Below, piece after piece: positions 47,797 through 57,118 of a DNA stretch of 64,000 bases. The notes beneath the pieces are model-generated. The model saw only the letters and a list, made by a program, of their open reading frames with translations, was not told where the DNA came from and ran no database searches. Within the stretch, counting starts at the first letter, position 1, and every line of letters starts with the position of its first letter. This DNA is from Bacteroidota bacterium (GTDB taxonomy: Bacteria; Bacteroidota; Bacteroidia; AKYH767-A; 2013-40CM-41-45), in the NCBI GenBank assembly GCA_016720935.1, contig JADKJP010000003.1, forward strand, positions 372,001 to 436,000, written 5' to 3'. The position numbers were made by a program, and so were the translations under genes.

Positions 47797-48019
47797 TGAA
47801 TGAATAGTTGGTTGAATTATTAAAAGTGTTCAGGATAGAAGAAAGTGTTGGATGTACTTTAGGATTTGGATTCATTACGAAGATAGATTTTCAACACGAT
47901 TCTGTCAAATTCCGGAGAATTTATCTAAAAGAAATGAATCTCGTGTCCAATTAGCTTTTTGGAAATTCGATTATGAACCGGAAACTCCGCTTATGCAATC
48001 CGGACCCGGGAGTATTTTC

Positions 48020-48050
48020 TTGTTATTCAAAGGAGAATAAGTTACGTTTG
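48020..48050 (+). promoter_or_regulatory. Bacteroidota-type promoter for the GIN-domain gene
   Basis: TTG (48020-48022), 20 nt, then TACGTTTG (48043-48050) match the full consensus. Start would be near 48056, about 15 nt before the ATG. Confidence 0.6.
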
Positions 48051-48070
48051 ATGCTTCTAAATCAATCCAA

Positions 48071-48790
48071 ATGAACAGGAAAATATATTTGATTTCATTA
48101 TTGTGTCTCTCGGTATTATTGGGGATCAGTTCCTGCAGTCTTAATTGCATTGATGGAGAGGGAGAACTTGTTTCGGATAAACGCCCTGTAGATGGAGCAA
48201 ACGGTATCTCCGTCGACATCGACGCTGATGTTTCGGTCATCAACGGCAAGAGCAAAGTGATTAATATTGTTGCTCAGCAAAATATTCTTGAAAAAATTAA
48301 GACGGAGGTGGATGGTGGTCTTTTAAAGATTACAAGCAAAGGATGTTTTGGAATTCATGAACCCATAAAAGTTGTCGTCACTCTTCCTGATTTGAATCGT
48401 CTGGATCTCGCGGGAAGTGGAAGGATCTATATTCCGGATACATTTGTTGTGGACGAAATCAAATTGAGGATTTCCGGTTCCGGAAAAATCGATGGTAAAT
48501 TTATTGCGGCCAGTATCGAATCGGATGTTGTTGGATCTGGAAGTATAATGCTTGCCGGATCGGCCAATGTTCAGAAAATTGTAATTGCCGGATCGGGTGA
48601 TATTCTTGCTGATAAAATGCCCTGTAATGAAGCAACCGTAAAAATGGCCGGTAGCGGTAACGCAACAGTATATGCTATAAAAGAGCTTGAAGTAAAAGTT
48701 ACCGGTAGCGGAACTGTAAGATACCGTGGGAAACCGGACCTTACATCGAAAGTCATCGGTTCCGGAAAGGTCGTAGACGACAACCACTAA
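48071..48790 (+). CDS. GIN-domain (DUF2807) lipoprotein
   Basis: The 239-residue protein has a lipobox (GISSCS) and a 'head GIN' type beta-solenoid domain. Repeating rungs rich in GSG mark each turn, for example LDLAGSGRIYI, LRISGSGKIDG, SDVVGSGSIML, IVIAGSGDIL, VKMAGSGNATV, VKVTGSGTVRY and KVIGSGKVV. GIN proteins are common anchored outer-surface or periplasmic proteins in Bacteroidota, and some sit near anti-sigma systems, but their function is unknown. It is transcribed alone from the promoter at 48020. Confidence 0.85.
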   Translation: MNRKIYLISLLCLSVLLGISSCSLNCIDGEGELVSDKRPVDGANGISVDIDADVSVINGKSKVINIVAQQNILEKIKTEVDGGLLKITSKGCFGIHEPIKVVVTLPDLNRLDLAGSGRIYIPDTFVVDEIKLRISGSGKIDGKFIAASIESDVVGSGSIMLAGSANVQKIVIAGSGDILADKMPCNEATVKMAGSGNATVYAIKELEVKVTGSGTVRYRGKPDLTSKVIGSGKVVDDNH

Positions 48791-48821
48791 AACCGGAACA
48801 ATATTTTTCTTCCTTTTAATT

Positions 48822-51194
48822 TTATTCTGATTTCTTTCCAGTAAGGCCAATGATGTGTTTGTATTTCTGATAAAGAAAGGATACCAGAATGAGTATTACT
48901 CCAAGTCCAATGAAGGAGATGATCCTGTTCAGGGAATCCAGATAAGAAAGATCATAGAAAAATACTTTTGCGATAGTCAATCCGAACAACAGGATGGAAA
49001 CTATGCGAATGTTTAATCTTTTCCTGTAGATTCCGATCACCATCAAGAGCATAGAATATGCAAGCCAGGCAATTGAAATTGACAATTGTTGCTGGTTCTT
49101 CCAGGTGTTTCTGTACATCGTGCTTACAGTATCATATCCACTTGCGTTTTTCGCGATTTTTAGGAAAAAATAATCACGTACCTCTACAGTAAGAAAGATA
49201 AATAATGTTACAACAATACCTAACCTGAGCAAATCACTCAGACGGTGAAATGAAAATTTCAGAGTGTAAATGTCGGTCCATCTTGATTGAAGAAATAATC
49301 CAAGGGCCAGGAACGCTAGTGCTCCGGAACGATAGTTGAAAATGCTGTGATAAAACTCTATGGGACGGAATTGATCAAGTGAAGCGGGAATCGCGCTGAA
49401 TAAGGCAAGTGACAAAAGCACGAGTGCTCCTTTGAACATCGCTTCATTTCCATATCTTCTGGAGAAATACCAAAGTAAGAGTGAAAACAAGTTCCATTCC
49501 ATGGATAAAATATAAACCGACATCCTTTGAATCCATGTTGCAAATGTAGGCTCAGAAATGTACATCAATTGACCGCTGTAATTTCCGGTTTCAATGGTCA
49601 TTAAAGCGGTAAGAAACAGTATCCAGGCGTAACACAATACATCTCGTATTTTCGATGAAAATTTATGTTGAAAATTTGTGGTGATTTTATAAGATAAAAA
49701 CGCGGAGCAAGCCATAGTCAGTAATGCCAATGCACGGATATTAGCGAGAAAATGATAACGTGTAAATGGGATTTCGAAACCATCTTTCGCAACAACAAAA
49801 GAGATTGAAGCAAAAACTAAAATTCCTACTCCGCTGAATAAAGCAATGGCGTGTTTGTAACGCATCGCTAATAGGATAACCAGGAAGGATTCTATTGCCC
49901 AGGCAATGGTTATTTCGAGTTCGTCAAACTGGGTTCCTGATGCAATGACCGATAAAAGAAGCGCGGAGAGCAGATAACGCACCTGGATAATTTCTTCTCC
50001 GGATCTTTTCTTGCGGATCCATAAAAAAATAAGAAAATAAATAACACTAAGCACAGTTGTCACCAGACCCATCCACTGATGATGATGCGGATTGATGGCG
50101 CTGAAGAGAGACAGATACAAAAATGCACCATTGGCAAGAGATATAAACTGATGATGCAATTTGATCGCAATGGAGGTAGAATTTATTCTGATGAATTCGA
50201 CACCGGCAAAGAGCAGCCAGAATACAATGCTGAAACCAATGGTGATAAACAAATCATCATCTGAATAGAATTCGCCGAACCAAAGTGAAAAGACTAGAAT
50301 AGTAGAAAGTAAACTCAAGGGCTCCAGTAAAAACCATTTTTCTTTTTTTGAAGCAACCAATAGCAAACCCAAATCAAGCAATGCGATATAGGAGAATAAA
50401 CCAATTTCATTGGCTTGCCCGGTACTCAATAAAAACGGAGTAAGAAAACCACCCAACCAGCCGAAAAGTGCAATCACCTGAGAATCGTATTTGAATGCCT
50501 GCCAGAATGTAATCACTGTAACTGCTGACATCATCAACATCGCAACAATTTGTGGTACGAGATGATAAAAGTTGAACGCTGAATAAACCGACAGGTAAAG
50601 GATCGCTATTCCGGAACCTGAAAGTCCCTGGGAAAAGATTTTGTAATTCTTTTTCTGAAAATGATCCCCGCCAAAGAGCAATGCAAAACCCGTCACCACG
50701 CCAATAACAACACGCATGGTTTCAGTGATCCAGTTGTTGTCAAAAGCGTATTTTAAAAAGAATCCAACCCCAATGATCAACGCAAGAGCGCCAATTCTGT
50801 TTAGGATTTTTCCACCAATCAATGCTTCCCATTCTTCCTGTGTCCTGCTGGGTTTACGCGGTGGAGGCGGTGGCTGAGGTTTTCGTATTTCCGGTTCGAG
50901 AATGGTTTCATGAAGCACGACAGGTACAACCGGAATTCGCTCCTGTTCAACCGAGGGTGTTGGAATATAGGTTGGTGGTTCAGATTGCGGGACGATTACC
51001 GGTTCATTTGGACTGGATTTTTCACTTGTTTCTTTTTTCTGGTCGCCTTCCCTAACTCTTCTGAGCTCTTCCTGGATTTGCTGGATGGTTGCATCCTGTC
51101 TTTTGACTTTGTCACGTAAATTTATTGCTGCAAGAAAAGCATAGATGGAGCCACCAAACCATGCAAAGAGAAGTAATCCAAGAAGTCCAAGCAT
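48822..51194 (-). CDS. DUF2339 multi-pass membrane protein
   Basis: The 790-residue protein has an N-terminal membrane segment, a coiled coil (about 28-55), a Pro-rich linker with PPPPPRKPSRTQEEWEALIGGKILNRIGALALIIGVGFFLKYAFDNNWI, and then more than 20 hydrophobic segments to the C-terminus. The EWEALIGGKILNRIGALALIIGVGFFLKYA block is diagnostic for DUF2339. The family is an inner-membrane protein of unknown function, sometimes proposed to affect envelope traits. It converges with the GIN-domain gene, ending 32 bp from it. Confidence 0.85.
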   Translation of the reverse strand: MLGLLGLLLFAWFGGSIYAFLAAINLRDKVKRQDATIQQIQEELRRVREGDQKKETSEKSSPNEPVIVPQSEPPTYIPTPSVEQERIPVVPVVLHETILEPEIRKPQPPPPPRKPSRTQEEWEALIGGKILNRIGALALIIGVGFFLKYAFDNNWITETMRVVIGVVTGFALLFGGDHFQKKNYKIFSQGLSGSGIAILYLSVYSAFNFYHLVPQIVAMLMMSAVTVITFWQAFKYDSQVIALFGWLGGFLTPFLLSTGQANEIGLFSYIALLDLGLLLVASKKEKWFLLEPLSLLSTILVFSLWFGEFYSDDDLFITIGFSIVFWLLFAGVEFIRINSTSIAIKLHHQFISLANGAFLYLSLFSAINPHHHQWMGLVTTVLSVIYFLIFLWIRKKRSGEEIIQVRYLLSALLLSVIASGTQFDELEITIAWAIESFLVILLAMRYKHAIALFSGVGILVFASISFVVAKDGFEIPFTRYHFLANIRALALLTMACSAFLSYKITTNFQHKFSSKIRDVLCYAWILFLTALMTIETGNYSGQLMYISEPTFATWIQRMSVYILSMEWNLFSLLLWYFSRRYGNEAMFKGALVLLSLALFSAIPASLDQFRPIEFYHSIFNYRSGALAFLALGLFLQSRWTDIYTLKFSFHRLSDLLRLGIVVTLFIFLTVEVRDYFFLKIAKNASGYDTVSTMYRNTWKNQQQLSISIAWLAYSMLLMVIGIYRKRLNIRIVSILLFGLTIAKVFFYDLSYLDSLNRIISFIGLGVILILVSFLYQKYKHIIGLTGKKSE

Positions 51195-51195
51195 T

Positions 51196-51238
51196 GATAG
51201 TGGTTAGTGGTTAGTGGTTAGTGGTTAGTTGTTAGTTC
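51196..51238. repeat. Intergenic simple repeat (AGTGGTTAGTGGTTAG)
   Basis: Four to five head-to-tail copies of GTGGTTA and variants lie between the DUF2339 start codon and the next gene. The unit is the same as at 8262. Confidence 0.8.
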
Positions 51239-51248
51239 TCTTGTGTTT

Positions 51249-53036
51249 TTATTGTTTCATGAATTTCTTTGCGGAGATTCCGGTAGAGTTTTCGCAAACG
51301 ATGTTGTAAATTCCGCTTGAGAGTAAATTAAGATCCAATGTTAATTCGTTTTTCGAATTGTATTTCTCGCGAAAAACAAGTGCTCCGGTCATCGAATAAA
51401 TTGAAATACGCATCTCTGAATCAGCATTAGTTTTAAAATGAATATGCAACATTGATCCGACAGGATTTGGATACAATGCAAAATCACTACTGTTCAGTTC
51501 CGGAACTGAGGTTGAAATGCACCAGGAGATTTGGTTGGTAGTTGCTCCAAATAGTTCGCTTAACAGAAAAGTGTAGTTGCTGAAATCGGTGATGCCTGCT
51601 TCAACAATGGTATCCACATATTCCTGGTAAGTATTCCCGAGCTGTGCGAAAAAGTTTACATAATTATTCGGATTGCCAATCGTGTCACCCAAAGGTGAAA
51701 CGATTTGTATCGAAGGATAATTGATCTGTGTTTGTCCGCCGTTAAAAACATTCACATGAATTAAATTCGGATAAATTGGATCATACCAGACACTATCCAC
51801 ACAAATAAGGTTGTAATCAACAACCGTATCCATCGTTGGATTTTTAAATTTTACCAGCGTCGTGTAGTTGTCATTGTCTTCAATTACATAAATTCCGGTT
51901 CCATCAACTGAAATATCCTGAGAAAATTCACGACCGCCTGTATTTCCACTGTAATATCCCAACCAGTTAACCTGTCCGTTCAAATCAAAAGCGGATACAA
52001 CCAGATCATAACCTGCGAAACCGTTTAAGCTGCCTGTAACTACCAGCGAATTGGAAGAGAGGATTTGAGCGCTTAATTTACTTCCGTCAAGCCCGTTCAT
52101 TGATTTTGCCCAGATGATATTTCCGGAAGAAGAGAATTTGAAAATGCTATCCTGCAATCCAATGAGGTAAATATCTCCGGCATAATCCATAATCATTTCA
52201 AGACCTGCGTCCAGGAATGGCTGAGGAGTAGCAAGATGATCTCTTGACCATACGAATTGTCCGTTGTTATCATATTTTACAAAGGAGTAACCATTCTCTT
52301 GACCAAGAATGTAGATATTTCCGGGAGCATCACAGATTACCCTTGAGCCATAAATAGTAGAATCTGAAAAGTCTAAAGTTCCATTGGCATTATACCTGAA
52401 TAATGTCTGTGATCCAGAAGAGAACGCGGAAACAATGACTCTGCTCGAATCGTCTACTGCCATATCAAATGTGCTAAGCGCAACTGACCAGACCTCATTG
52501 CCGCCAGTATCGAAAACCGCTACCCCGCTACTGCAATTCAGAAACAGTTTGTTGTTTTTGAAAATGATTTTGGTGAAATGTCCTGTATTGAAAGCGGTGG
52601 TTCCGGTATGCTGCCAGGCTACAGTACCAGTCGATGTTACCTTTAGTAAAATGGGTTCCATGTTGATTGTTCCCATAAATGCTCCGGCGATATAACAATT
52701 ACCGGCATTGTCAAGCGTCATGTCAAATCCACGTGGCTCACCGCTTCCATTGTGATCATAGACCAATCGCCAATTTTCATTTCCGGTATAATCGTATTGT
52801 GTCAAAACAATTTTCACAATTGAATTCGTGACGGTAATACTGTGCTGATAGGTGCTGAGCACATAATAATTGCTGTTCATGTCATGCAGAATGCGAACAG
52901 GATAAACCGGGAAGGAATCCGGGAATGCATTGATTGTTCTTGTCCATTCAGGCGTCGCCTGTGCATTGGATTCTTTTTGTTGAAAGCAAATTGCGAGAAC
53001 AAAAATCAGAAAGAACAGGGGAGAATTCTTTTTCAT
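51249..53036 (-). CDS. Secreted type IX cargo protein with propeller-like repeats
   Basis: The 595-residue protein has a signal peptide (ending ESNAQ). Irregular repeats follow in the style 'LDNAGNCYIAGAFMG', 'DDSSRVIVSAFSSG', 'CDAPGNIYILGQENG', 'MDYAGDIYLIGLQDS' and 'VDGTGIYVIEDND', which should make a beta-propeller related to the SBBP type. The end (FALYPNPVGSMLHIHFKTNADSEMRISIYSMTGALVFREKYN...IYNIVCENSTGISAKKFMKQ) is a type A sorting domain. Ligand unknown, located at the cell surface or released. Confidence 0.78.
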   Translation of the reverse strand: MKKNSPLFFLIFVLAICFQQKESNAQATPEWTRTINAFPDSFPVYPVRILHDMNSNYYVLSTYQHSITVTNSIVKIVLTQYDYTGNENWRLVYDHNGSGEPRGFDMTLDNAGNCYIAGAFMGTINMEPILLKVTSTGTVAWQHTGTTAFNTGHFTKIIFKNNKLFLNCSSGVAVFDTGGNEVWSVALSTFDMAVDDSSRVIVSAFSSGSQTLFRYNANGTLDFSDSTIYGSRVICDAPGNIYILGQENGYSFVKYDNNGQFVWSRDHLATPQPFLDAGLEMIMDYAGDIYLIGLQDSIFKFSSSGNIIWAKSMNGLDGSKLSAQILSSNSLVVTGSLNGFAGYDLVVSAFDLNGQVNWLGYYSGNTGGREFSQDISVDGTGIYVIEDNDNYTTLVKFKNPTMDTVVDYNLICVDSVWYDPIYPNLIHVNVFNGGQTQINYPSIQIVSPLGDTIGNPNNYVNFFAQLGNTYQEYVDTIVEAGITDFSNYTFLLSELFGATTNQISWCISTSVPELNSSDFALYPNPVGSMLHIHFKTNADSEMRISIYSMTGALVFREKYNSKNELTLDLNLLSSGIYNIVCENSTGISAKKFMKQ

Positions 53037-53101
53037 AAGATTATTTACAGTTGGTAATGGTTTCGAAAATATTCAGACAGACTCAAGTTCACTAAAATAG
53101 G

Positions 53102-53133
53102 AAAAAATCCGGAATAGATTCCTTGGATTCCGG
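53102..53133 (-). terminator. Intrinsic terminator after the small membrane protein
   Basis: On the minus strand CCGGAAT pairs with ATTCCGG across an 11-nt loop and is followed by TTTTTT. It lies 32 bp beyond the stop at 53165. Confidence 0.7.
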
Positions 53134-53164
53134 CATGAATTGCCTGTGTCAGGGATAATTAAAA

Positions 53165-53620
53165 TTATTTCAGCGAAAAATACTTTTGTATCGAAGGAAG
53201 CAGCGTCAGTATCAAAATCATTAATCCTATTCCTATACAAACAGGTTGTAAAATAAAATACTCCACCATGGTAATTTGGACAGCGATCCAGGAGATAAGA
53301 ATGATTCCTGAATACAGCGAGTAGGTCCACGACCAGTGTTTTTCAGGATAGATGTTCAGTATAACTGCAAATTTCCATTTCGGTTGAAAAAATAATCCAA
53401 TAAAAATGAAAAGAGGAAACAGCCCATTGAAGATAAGCAGGATCAGTCCGGGAAGAAAGAAGCTGTTAAAGGGTGTTCGGTTTAGATAAGAAAGGTTGAT
53501 GCCTAAGCCGCTTCCGTCCGGATCAGTAATGAACGAATATCCTGCTGCAAGCGCGCTGACTGATAGTAGCAGATGCAACAAGCAAAGCAAATACAGTGGA
53601 AATGTTTTTTTCTTTTTCAT
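53165..53620 (-). CDS. Small four-helix membrane protein, unknown
   Basis: The 151-residue protein has about four hydrophobic segments (8-30, 50-75, 100-118 and 120-143) with short loops, and no charged catalytic pattern. I do not recognise a family. It is probably an inner-membrane protein. The gene stands alone, with a terminator directly downstream. Confidence 0.6.
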   Translation of the reverse strand: MKKKKTFPLYLLCLLHLLLSVSALAAGYSFITDPDGSGLGINLSYLNRTPFNSFFLPGLILLIFNGLFPLFIFIGLFFQPKWKFAVILNIYPEKHWSWTYSLYSGIILISWIAVQITMVEYFILQPVCIGIGLMILILTLLPSIQKYFSLK

Positions 53621-53726
53621 TTGCCAAATGAAATTATCAAAGCGGCAGGCATGTTATTAGGCGAACTTACAAGAAATCAATTTTGTCTCTTCCTGATCAG
53701 GCCAATGATGACTTCAGGAATTAAAT

Positions 53727-54173
53727 TTATTGGGCTAAAATTCTTCTGTGATAATTAATTTGTCCAAGGTGGTATCCGAGATGGATCAGTAAGTGGATCA
53801 GCATATTTTCAGTGGTCACGATCTTGTTGTGCTTTTCCAGAGGGAAGTCTTTTTCCAGATCTTCCGCACTCAGCTTCTGCAAGGTTTTTAATACGATTGA
53901 TTTTGTCTCGTGAACTGAACTAATCAAATCAGACTTAGGGATATTTTTCAAGGAGAATTCCTTGTCTCTTTCACGGATATAGCCGGTATTACCAAGTGTA
54001 GCGCCAATAAAATGTTTCAGATTACCGATGAGATGTAAACAAAGATTTCCTGCAGAATTATTAATCCCGTCTTTCGTCATCCAAATAACCTGTTCGTTTT
54101 CGTAAGCATTAATTTCTTCAGATAATTTTTGCAGATCACGTTCGTAGAATTCGAGGAGGGTATCTTTTAGCAT
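53727..54173 (-). CDS. DinB/DUF1572-family protein
   Basis: The 148-residue cytoplasmic protein resembles the DinB-like four-helix bundle (DUF1572). The expected metal-binding His residues are visible in LCLHLIGNLKHFIG, in a central helix with SSVHETK, and in LIHLGYHLGQINYHRRIL. Members include thiol-dependent metalloenzymes, but most are uncharacterised. Length is normal. A single-gene unit. Confidence 0.8.
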   Translation of the reverse strand: MLKDTLLEFYERDLQKLSEEINAYENEQVIWMTKDGINNSAGNLCLHLIGNLKHFIGATLGNTGYIRERDKEFSLKNIPKSDLISSVHETKSIVLKTLQKLSAEDLEKDFPLEKHNKIVTTENMLIHLLIHLGYHLGQINYHRRILAQ

Positions 54174-54341
54174 AGCTTGAAATATTTATTTGAAAATAAT
54201 TAATTGTTATCTGAGTTAAATTCTGATGTTGAAATTCTCAATACAAGATTAGAGAAAATGCCGACATCATATGCAATGTTAAAATTATTTAACAGCCAAT
54301 ATCCTGTGAATCTGAGAAATTAAATTTTCAATTCGTTTACA

Positions 54342-54376
54342 AAAAAAGGGGTAACCTTTTGGCCACCCCTTTTTTA
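54342..54376. terminator. Bidirectional intrinsic terminator
   Basis: AAAAAAGGGGT pairs with ACCCCTTTTTT, with an inner AACC/GGCC extension that is imperfect. It lies 19 bp beyond the stop of the Fn3-repeat gene on the minus strand. Confidence 0.8.
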
Positions 54377-54394
54377 ATTAAAATTGAATGGTTT

Positions 54395-56800
54395 TTATTC
54401 TACACTGATCCGGGATTGTCTTCTCACGTCACCGGTTTGAATAATCAATGTATAAACACCTCTTGAAATACCATGCAGTGGCAATGTAATCATGTTGTTG
54501 CCACTAACAGCGCTGAATTCATTATTTTTCAAAATCCGGCCTGTCAGATCGATCAACTGAACTATCGCTTTTTCATTTGTCGCTGATTCAAATTGAATGT
54601 TCACGAGTTCTGTAGCAGGATTAGGGTAAACAACAAAACGGTCGTCAGCAAGCGGTGTGCTCAAACGTGCAGGAGAAGGAGGAACATTAATGACGTCCGA
54701 TACGGAATATGGTCCTGCAGGAACCCCGTTACAAATCGGACGTACCTGCCACTGGTATTGTGAATTAGGAATAAGTCCGGTGAGAGTAGTGCTTGTTACA
54801 CCTCCTGTACCCAGGATCTTTTTCCAGATGTAGTTAGTGGTTCCAAATATCGAGTAACGAACAAGGAAACTATCCGCGGTAACCAATGGTGTCCAGCTGA
54901 CAGTAGCACTGGTATTGTTCAACGGAGTATTCGACAAACCATAAGGAATCGCGCAGGCAACGGCACCGCTTGATGTAGTAAAGGTTGACGGTTGACTATA
55001 TCCACTGCTGGAACCTGTACAGATCGCGCTGACTCTGTATTGATAAGTAGTGTTTGGTAAGAGATTGGAAAGAATTACCGAATTGCCTGAAGAACCCGGT
55101 TGATCAACATAAAGATAATTCGTGGTTCCATTGACTGCATAACGAATACGGAAAGTATCAGCGGAAACAAAGTTATCCCAACTCACCAATGCGGTTGAAT
55201 TTGTGATGTTGGTAGTGGACAATCCGTACGGACGAATACAAGCGGCAATATTTCCAAGTGTGGTAAATGTTGAATTGCTGCTATAACCTGAACTTACTCC
55301 ATTACAAACCGATGCAACCTGGTAAGCATAAAGCGTATTCGGATTCAGGTTCGAAAGATTCGCGCTTACTGTACCACCGGCACCATCAACATCCTTGTAT
55401 TGGTAAACAGCAGAAAGGAATTCGTGATAACGAATTCGGAAAGTGTCAGCGACAACATACGGCGACCAGCTCACAGTAACCGTTGTATTCGTGGTATTTG
55501 ATTGTGAAAGTCCGAATGGTTTCACACAGTTAACAGGAGTGCTTGCAGTGGTGAATGTTGTGGCACGACTATACCCGATTCTTGTTCCGGTACAAATCGC
55601 TCCAACCTGGATGCTGTAAGTGGTTGCAGGATCCAGACCGGTTAATGTGTGTGAATTTCCGAGTCCTCCATCAACATCAACATAACGATAATTGCTTGTT
55701 CCAAATACAGCATATCGTAAACGGAAAGTATCAGCTGTTACATAAGGTGTCCAGTCGATTTGAGCTGTTGTATTTGTTACTACAGGAGCGGTAATTCCAT
55801 ATGGTCTGATACAAGGAACAGGAGTTACATCCGTAGTGAAAATATAAGGCTGACTATAACCGCTGCTCACACCGCTACAGATAGAACTTACCTGGATCTG
55901 GTAAGTCATTCCCGGATTCAGGTTGGCAAGTGAAACCAAACTTCCATTTCCTCCATCTGAATCAATATAGATGTAATTGCTCGTACCATCTTCCGCGTAA
56001 CGTGTACGGAAAGTATCGGCTAAGATGAATGGAGTCCAGCTGAAATCAGCAGTTGTATTGGTGATATTTGTAACATCAAGTTGCCCCGGAACAAGACAAT
56101 TTACCGGAGTAAAGTCTGTCGTGAAAGTAATCGGAATTGTATACGTACTTGGGATACCTGAACAGCGTGTTGCCATTTCAATACTGTAATCAGTTCCCGG
56201 CAATAAACCAGTGAGAGTAGTACTCACCGGGCCACCGGCACCATCCACATCTTTATACAAATAATTAGTTGTTCCGTTGATCGCATAACGAATCCGGAAC
56301 GTATCCGCGGTTTGAACATCCCATGTAATGTCTGCAGAGACATTGGTGATATTGCCTGCATTCACACCTGTTGGAACAGCGCAACTTCCCTGAAGTCGCA
56401 CAAGGAAACCACTTGTCAGGACGTTATCCAGTGGATTCAAATTGAATGGAGGGAATGGATCCATTGTATAAGTAATAACATGGACATCATACCAACCCGG
56501 TTGTGCGATCGCGGAAATTGTGAAATCTGTATACAATGAATCTGAATACCCACCAAAACCATCGGAATAGATCTGGCTCGGATCAAAAAGGTCAGTGAAG
56601 ATCTGAACTCCGTTCTGTTCGAGATAAATATCTGTCGAACTCATCGGTGGTGATACCGAGGATAATATTCCGTTCGCAAGTGTAATGGTTGTAGTTAATG
56701 TTGTTCCCTGGAAAGCAAAGTCAGGGCTGATCGTTGAAACCTGTGCAGTAAGGTTCGCAGCAAGGAAATAAAAACTCATTAAGAGTAAAAGACGTCTCAT
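54395..56800 (-). CDS. Secreted protein with six fibronectin III-like repeats and type IX sorting domain
   Basis: The 801-residue protein has a signal peptide (ending NLTAQ) and a first domain to about 135. Six near-identical fibronectin type III-like modules of about 91 residues follow, each starting with Cys-x-x-Pro (CAVPTGV, CLVPGQL, CIRPYGI, CVKPFGL, CIRPYGL, CAIPYGL). Each contains 'ADTFRIRYAxxGTTNYxYxDVDG' and 'LTGLxPxTTYxxQVxxICxGxSSGYS'. The two Cys of each module probably pair. The C-terminus (FVVYPNPATELVNIQFES...) is a type A sorting domain. It is probably an elongated surface adhesin. Confidence 0.85.
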   Translation of the reverse strand: MRRLLLLMSFYFLAANLTAQVSTISPDFAFQGTTLTTTITLANGILSSVSPPMSSTDIYLEQNGVQIFTDLFDPSQIYSDGFGGYSDSLYTDFTISAIAQPGWYDVHVITYTMDPFPPFNLNPLDNVLTSGFLVRLQGSCAVPTGVNAGNITNVSADITWDVQTADTFRIRYAINGTTNYLYKDVDGAGGPVSTTLTGLLPGTDYSIEMATRCSGIPSTYTIPITFTTDFTPVNCLVPGQLDVTNITNTTADFSWTPFILADTFRTRYAEDGTSNYIYIDSDGGNGSLVSLANLNPGMTYQIQVSSICSGVSSGYSQPYIFTTDVTPVPCIRPYGITAPVVTNTTAQIDWTPYVTADTFRLRYAVFGTSNYRYVDVDGGLGNSHTLTGLDPATTYSIQVGAICTGTRIGYSRATTFTTASTPVNCVKPFGLSQSNTTNTTVTVSWSPYVVADTFRIRYHEFLSAVYQYKDVDGAGGTVSANLSNLNPNTLYAYQVASVCNGVSSGYSSNSTFTTLGNIAACIRPYGLSTTNITNSTALVSWDNFVSADTFRIRYAVNGTTNYLYVDQPGSSGNSVILSNLLPNTTYQYRVSAICTGSSSGYSQPSTFTTSSGAVACAIPYGLSNTPLNNTSATVSWTPLVTADSFLVRYSIFGTTNYIWKKILGTGGVTSTTLTGLIPNSQYQWQVRPICNGVPAGPYSVSDVINVPPSPARLSTPLADDRFVVYPNPATELVNIQFESATNEKAIVQLIDLTGRILKNNEFSAVSGNNMITLPLHGISRGVYTLIIQTGDVRRQSRISVE

Positions 56801-56886
56801 GGGAATATGATTTTGGTTCTTACGAAGATATATGGAAATTTCAAAGACTTTTTTAGGGGGGAGGATTTGTTTTTAACAGGGTTTTT

Positions 56887-57026
56887 GGTTCCGGGTTCAG
56901 AGTTCCGGGTTTTATGTTTATTCTAAAGAGATTGATATTTGTTAATTTGTCTTGTAAGTTTAATTCAATAAGAGGAAAAGGATGCGTTCTACATAACCCG
57001 GAACCCTGAACCCGAAACCCGGAACC
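56887..57026. repeat. Intergenic inverted simple repeat (TTCCGGGTT type)
   Basis: GGTTCCGGGTTCAGAGTTCC... (56887-56916) is inverted at 56992-57026 (CATAACCCGGAACCC...GGAACC) with 75 bp between the arms. The arms are made of a 9-10 bp GGTTCCGGGT-like unit. The region 56801-57118 has no gene. An open frame here translating to GSGFRVQGSG is repeat noise. Confidence 0.75.
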
Positions 57027-57118
57027 TTTTTGCCCACTCAGAGTCAAATACTATCTTTAAATCGTCAATTTTCATAATTTAAACCTCGAACCTCGAACAA
57101 TTATCCCCTACCTTAAAA

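Noticed and set aside
47852..48040. 62-codon frame in the gap before the GIN gene
   Set aside because: No homology-like pattern, no signal peptide, and it overlaps the GIN-gene promoter (48020-48050). Probably noise.
56853..57047. 64-codon frame with GSGFRVQGSG
   Set aside because: A translation of the inverted simple repeat at 56887-57026; such phrases are typical of intergenic repeat noise.
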